From contig NZ_JAMJXC010000001.1 of assembly GCF_023571765.1 (NCBI RefSeq), forward strand, positions 124,001-188,000: a DNA stretch of 64,000 bases. The letters are read 5' to 3'. Position 1 is the stretch's first letter. Each line of letters begins with the position of its first letter. Origin of the DNA: Xanthobacter aminoxidans. Lineage in GTDB: Bacteria; Pseudomonadota; Alphaproteobacteria; Rhizobiales; Xanthobacteraceae. This document shows, piece after piece, positions 62,455 to 64,000 of the stretch. The position numbers and the translations under genes are program-made. Below the pieces are notes generated by a model that was given only the letters and a program-made list of their open reading frames with translations, was not told where the DNA came from and did no database searches.

Positions 62455-62931
62455 ATGTCGCGTTTGCAGAATGGCGAGACGTTTCCCGCCCTTACCGTCC
62501 CCGCCGTTGGTGGCGGCACCATTGCGCTGCCGGGAGCTCTCGCCGGCTCCTATGGCGTGGTGCTGGTCTATCGCGGGGCCTGGTGCCCCTATTGCCAGGC
62601 CCAGCTCGCCAACTTCCAGCGCGCCGCCGAAAAGCTCGCCGCAACGGGGATCAAGGTGGTGGCCTTCTCGGTGGACGACGAGCCGACCAGCGCCGGCACC
62701 ATCGCCCGGCACAAGCTGTCCTTCCCCGTCGGCCACAGCGCCGATGCGGATGCGGTCGCCGAAACGCTCGGGGCCTACACCAATGCGGAGCCCCATTATT
62801 TGCAGACCACCGGCTTCCTGCTCGACCCGGAAGGCAGGGTGCTGAACGCCGTCTATTCCAGCGGCCCCATCGGCCGGCTGGTGGCTGAGGACGTGATCGG
62901 CATGGTCGCCTACCTCAAGTCCAAAGGCTGA
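62455..62931 (+). CDS. Peroxiredoxin-like (AhpC/TSA, thioredoxin-fold) protein
   Basis: 158 residues from ATG 62455, after AAGGAGC. Thioredoxin-fold with the motif YRGAWCPYCQAQLANFQ: a WCPYC pair replaces the usual PxxxTxxC of 2-Cys peroxiredoxins. Also VVAFSVDDEPTSAGTIARH and a C-terminal LLDPEGRVLNAVYSSG. Likely reduces organic peroxides or an oxidised thiol substrate. Under control of the adjacent TetR by position. Confidence 0.85.
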   Translation: MSRLQNGETFPALTVPAVGGGTIALPGALAGSYGVVLVYRGAWCPYCQAQLANFQRAAEKLAATGIKVVAFSVDDEPTSAGTIARHKLSFPVGHSADADAVAETLGAYTNAEPHYLQTTGFLLDPEGRVLNAVYSSGPIGRLVAEDVIGMVAYLKSKG

Positions 62932-62952
62932 GGTGCCGCCGCCCGCGCCGCA

Positions 62953-64000
62953 TCAGGCGCGGGCAAGCCCCGCCGCGATCTTCTCGGCGATCATCAGCGC
63001 GGGAATGTTGGTGTTGGCGGTGGGCAGGCGCGGCATGGCGGAGGCGTCCGCCACATAGAGGTTCTCGCTGCCGATGACCCGGCCGGAAGGATCGAGCACG
63101 GCCTGCGGGTCGTCTGGCGCGCCGAGGCGGCAGGTGCCGCTGGCGTGCCAGACGCCGAAGGTGCTCGATCGCACGAAGGCCTCCAGCCGCCCATCGTCCG
63201 CGACGATCTCCGCCAGCGAGATGCCGCCGGACATGAAGCGCTTCAGCGCCATCTGGCGCAGCGCCGCCGGCACGTCGAGCAGCGCGCCCAGCGCCTCGGC
63301 GAGAAGCGCGTTGGTGCGGGTCACGCGGCTGAGGCGTTTCACGAAGGGCGAGAAGGCGGCGGGGAAGACATCCCCCGCATCCGGGTTCAGCGCCTCGCAG
63401 ACGAGGAGGGAGAAGAGGGTGCGCACGCCCGCCTTCATCCGCGCGAGGTCGCTGGGGTCGTCGAGCAGGTTGAGGTCGGCTTCCGGATAGGTGCGCGGAT
63501 CGCCCGAGACAAGACGCACCGACCCGCTGGACTTCGGCCGGTTGCACCACAGGAAATAGAGCCCCAGCCGCCGGCCGAGCCCGTGCCAGCCCGCCCGCGC
63601 CGAGGCGGTGGCGTAGAGGTCCGAGACTTCGCCCCCGTCCACGCCGGAGGAGAATCGCAGGGCGGCGAAGCTGGCCCGGCGATAGGTCATGGGCAGGCGC
63701 AGCCGCTCCGGCAGATACTGGCAGAAGGTGAGGGTGGGATGGTCGCGCAGGTTCCGCCCCACAGCGGGCCGGTGGATGACTACGGGCAGGCCGAGGGCCG
63801 CCAGCGCCACCCCGTCGCCGATGCCGGCGCGCATGAGGATGGCTGGCGTCTGCAACGCCCCCGCCGTCACCACCACCCGGCCGGCGGCGACTTCCATCAC
63901 CGCGCCGTCCCGCTCCACCTCAACGCCCGCGGCACGGACACCGTCCATCCTGAGGCGCAGCACCTGCGTGCGCGGCCAGAGGGCGAGATTCGGCCGGGCG
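62953..64000 (-). CDS. GMC-family FAD oxidoreductase (partial, N-terminus off the right edge)
   Basis: The frame is open to base 64000; the first in-window residues read RPNLALWPRTQVLRLRMDG. The typical GMC block VVVTAGALQTPAILMRAGIG, the substrate-domain region HPTLTFC, and the C-terminal catalytic His in FGVWHASGTCRLG (the second His of the pair is Asn in PTANTNIPALMIAEKIA) are present. Oxidises alcohols such as choline or aliphatic alcohols. About 349 residues are visible of the usual ~530. Convergent with the peroxiredoxin-like gene. Confidence 0.9.
   Translation of the reverse strand, partial: ARPNLALWPRTQVLRLRMDGVRAAGVEVERDGAVMEVAAGRVVVTAGALQTPAILMRAGIGDGVALAALGLPVVIHRPAVGRNLRDHPTLTFCQYLPERLRLPMTYRRASFAALRFSSGVDGGEVSDLYATASARAGWHGLGRRLGLYFLWCNRPKSSGSVRLVSGDPRTYPEADLNLLDDPSDLARMKAGVRTLFSLLVCEALNPDAGDVFPAAFSPFVKRLSRVTRTNALLAEALGALLDVPAALRQMALKRFMSGGISLAEIVADDGRLEAFVRSSTFGVWHASGTCRLGAPDDPQAVLDPSGRVIGSENLYVADASAMPRLPTANTNIPALMIAEKIAAGLARA

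Noticed and set aside
1-64000. CRISPR arrays
   Set aside because: No regularly spaced direct repeats of 25-40 bp were seen; the GGGGGTAT words are short and irregularly spaced.

Overview
The window is high-GC chromosomal DNA of an alphaproteobacterium, most likely a Hyphomicrobiales of the Xanthobacter/Azorhizobium/Ancylobacter type. The inference rests on the conserved order divL - tsaE/amgK fusion - murU - addB - addA - trxA, on def-fmt-truA and mutM, and on the RegB/RegA redox pair. No rRNA or species marker is present, so the family-level call is inference.

Layout. 0-0.6 kb: a PadR-type repressor running off the left edge, with its probable operator. 0.7-2.2 kb: XerC and a VOC-fold protein. 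2.3-14.2 kb: a tightly overlapped operon encoding the DivL pseudo-kinase (cell-cycle/polarity), TsaE fused to an AmgK-like sugar kinase, MurU (peptidoglycan recycling) and the AddAB helicase-nuclease, followed by thioredoxin and a clean terminator. 14.2-20.5 kb: housekeeping genes truA, fmt and def (minus strand), then rmuC, a DUF2200 gene, mutM and an enoyl-CoA hydratase.

20.6-30.8 kb: a tRNA-Leu(CAG) gene used as the integration site of a ~9.6-kb genomic island. The island has a P4-type integrase, an AlpA-like regulator, an HTH/zinc-ribbon protein, a second tyrosine recombinase, a giant single-chain restriction-methylase (type IIG architecture) and a NucS/DUF91-like nuclease with a possible EVE-like C-terminus. 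Both ends carry the tRNA 3'-end repeat and GGGGGTA arm repeats. Immediately after the right end lies a second, almost identical integration end with a truncated integrase, so two related elements were once in tandem. The restriction-methylase/nuclease pair is the best candidate in the window for an undescribed defence module.

30.8-43.5 kb: a LysR regulator diverges from a 12-gene run with a polyamine-type ABC importer, a DAO-family amine oxidase, a class III aminotransferase, a semialdehyde dehydrogenase, a tartrate/malate-type dehydrogenase, a 2-hydroxyacid dehydrogenase, a HAD hydrolase and a cupin. This looks like one uptake-and-oxidation pathway for an amine or amino-alcohol.

43.6-54.4 kb: a respiratory/redox block: RegA, RegB, a three-gene cytochrome bd-like operon whose CydA-like subunit carries a C-terminal cytochrome c domain, a standard cydABX operon (including a 41-codon cydX) and a di-haem cytochrome c peroxidase. 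The bd-like operon and the peroxidase gene share a near-identical palindrome upstream.

54.4-64 kb: accessory stress and catabolic genes: a GlxA-type regulator, a cysteine hydrolase, a nitroreductase, a TonB-dependent receptor, a quinone reductase with a divergent LysR, a TetR repressor with twin operators over the promoter of a peroxiredoxin-like gene, and the C-terminal part of a GMC oxidoreductase running off the right edge.
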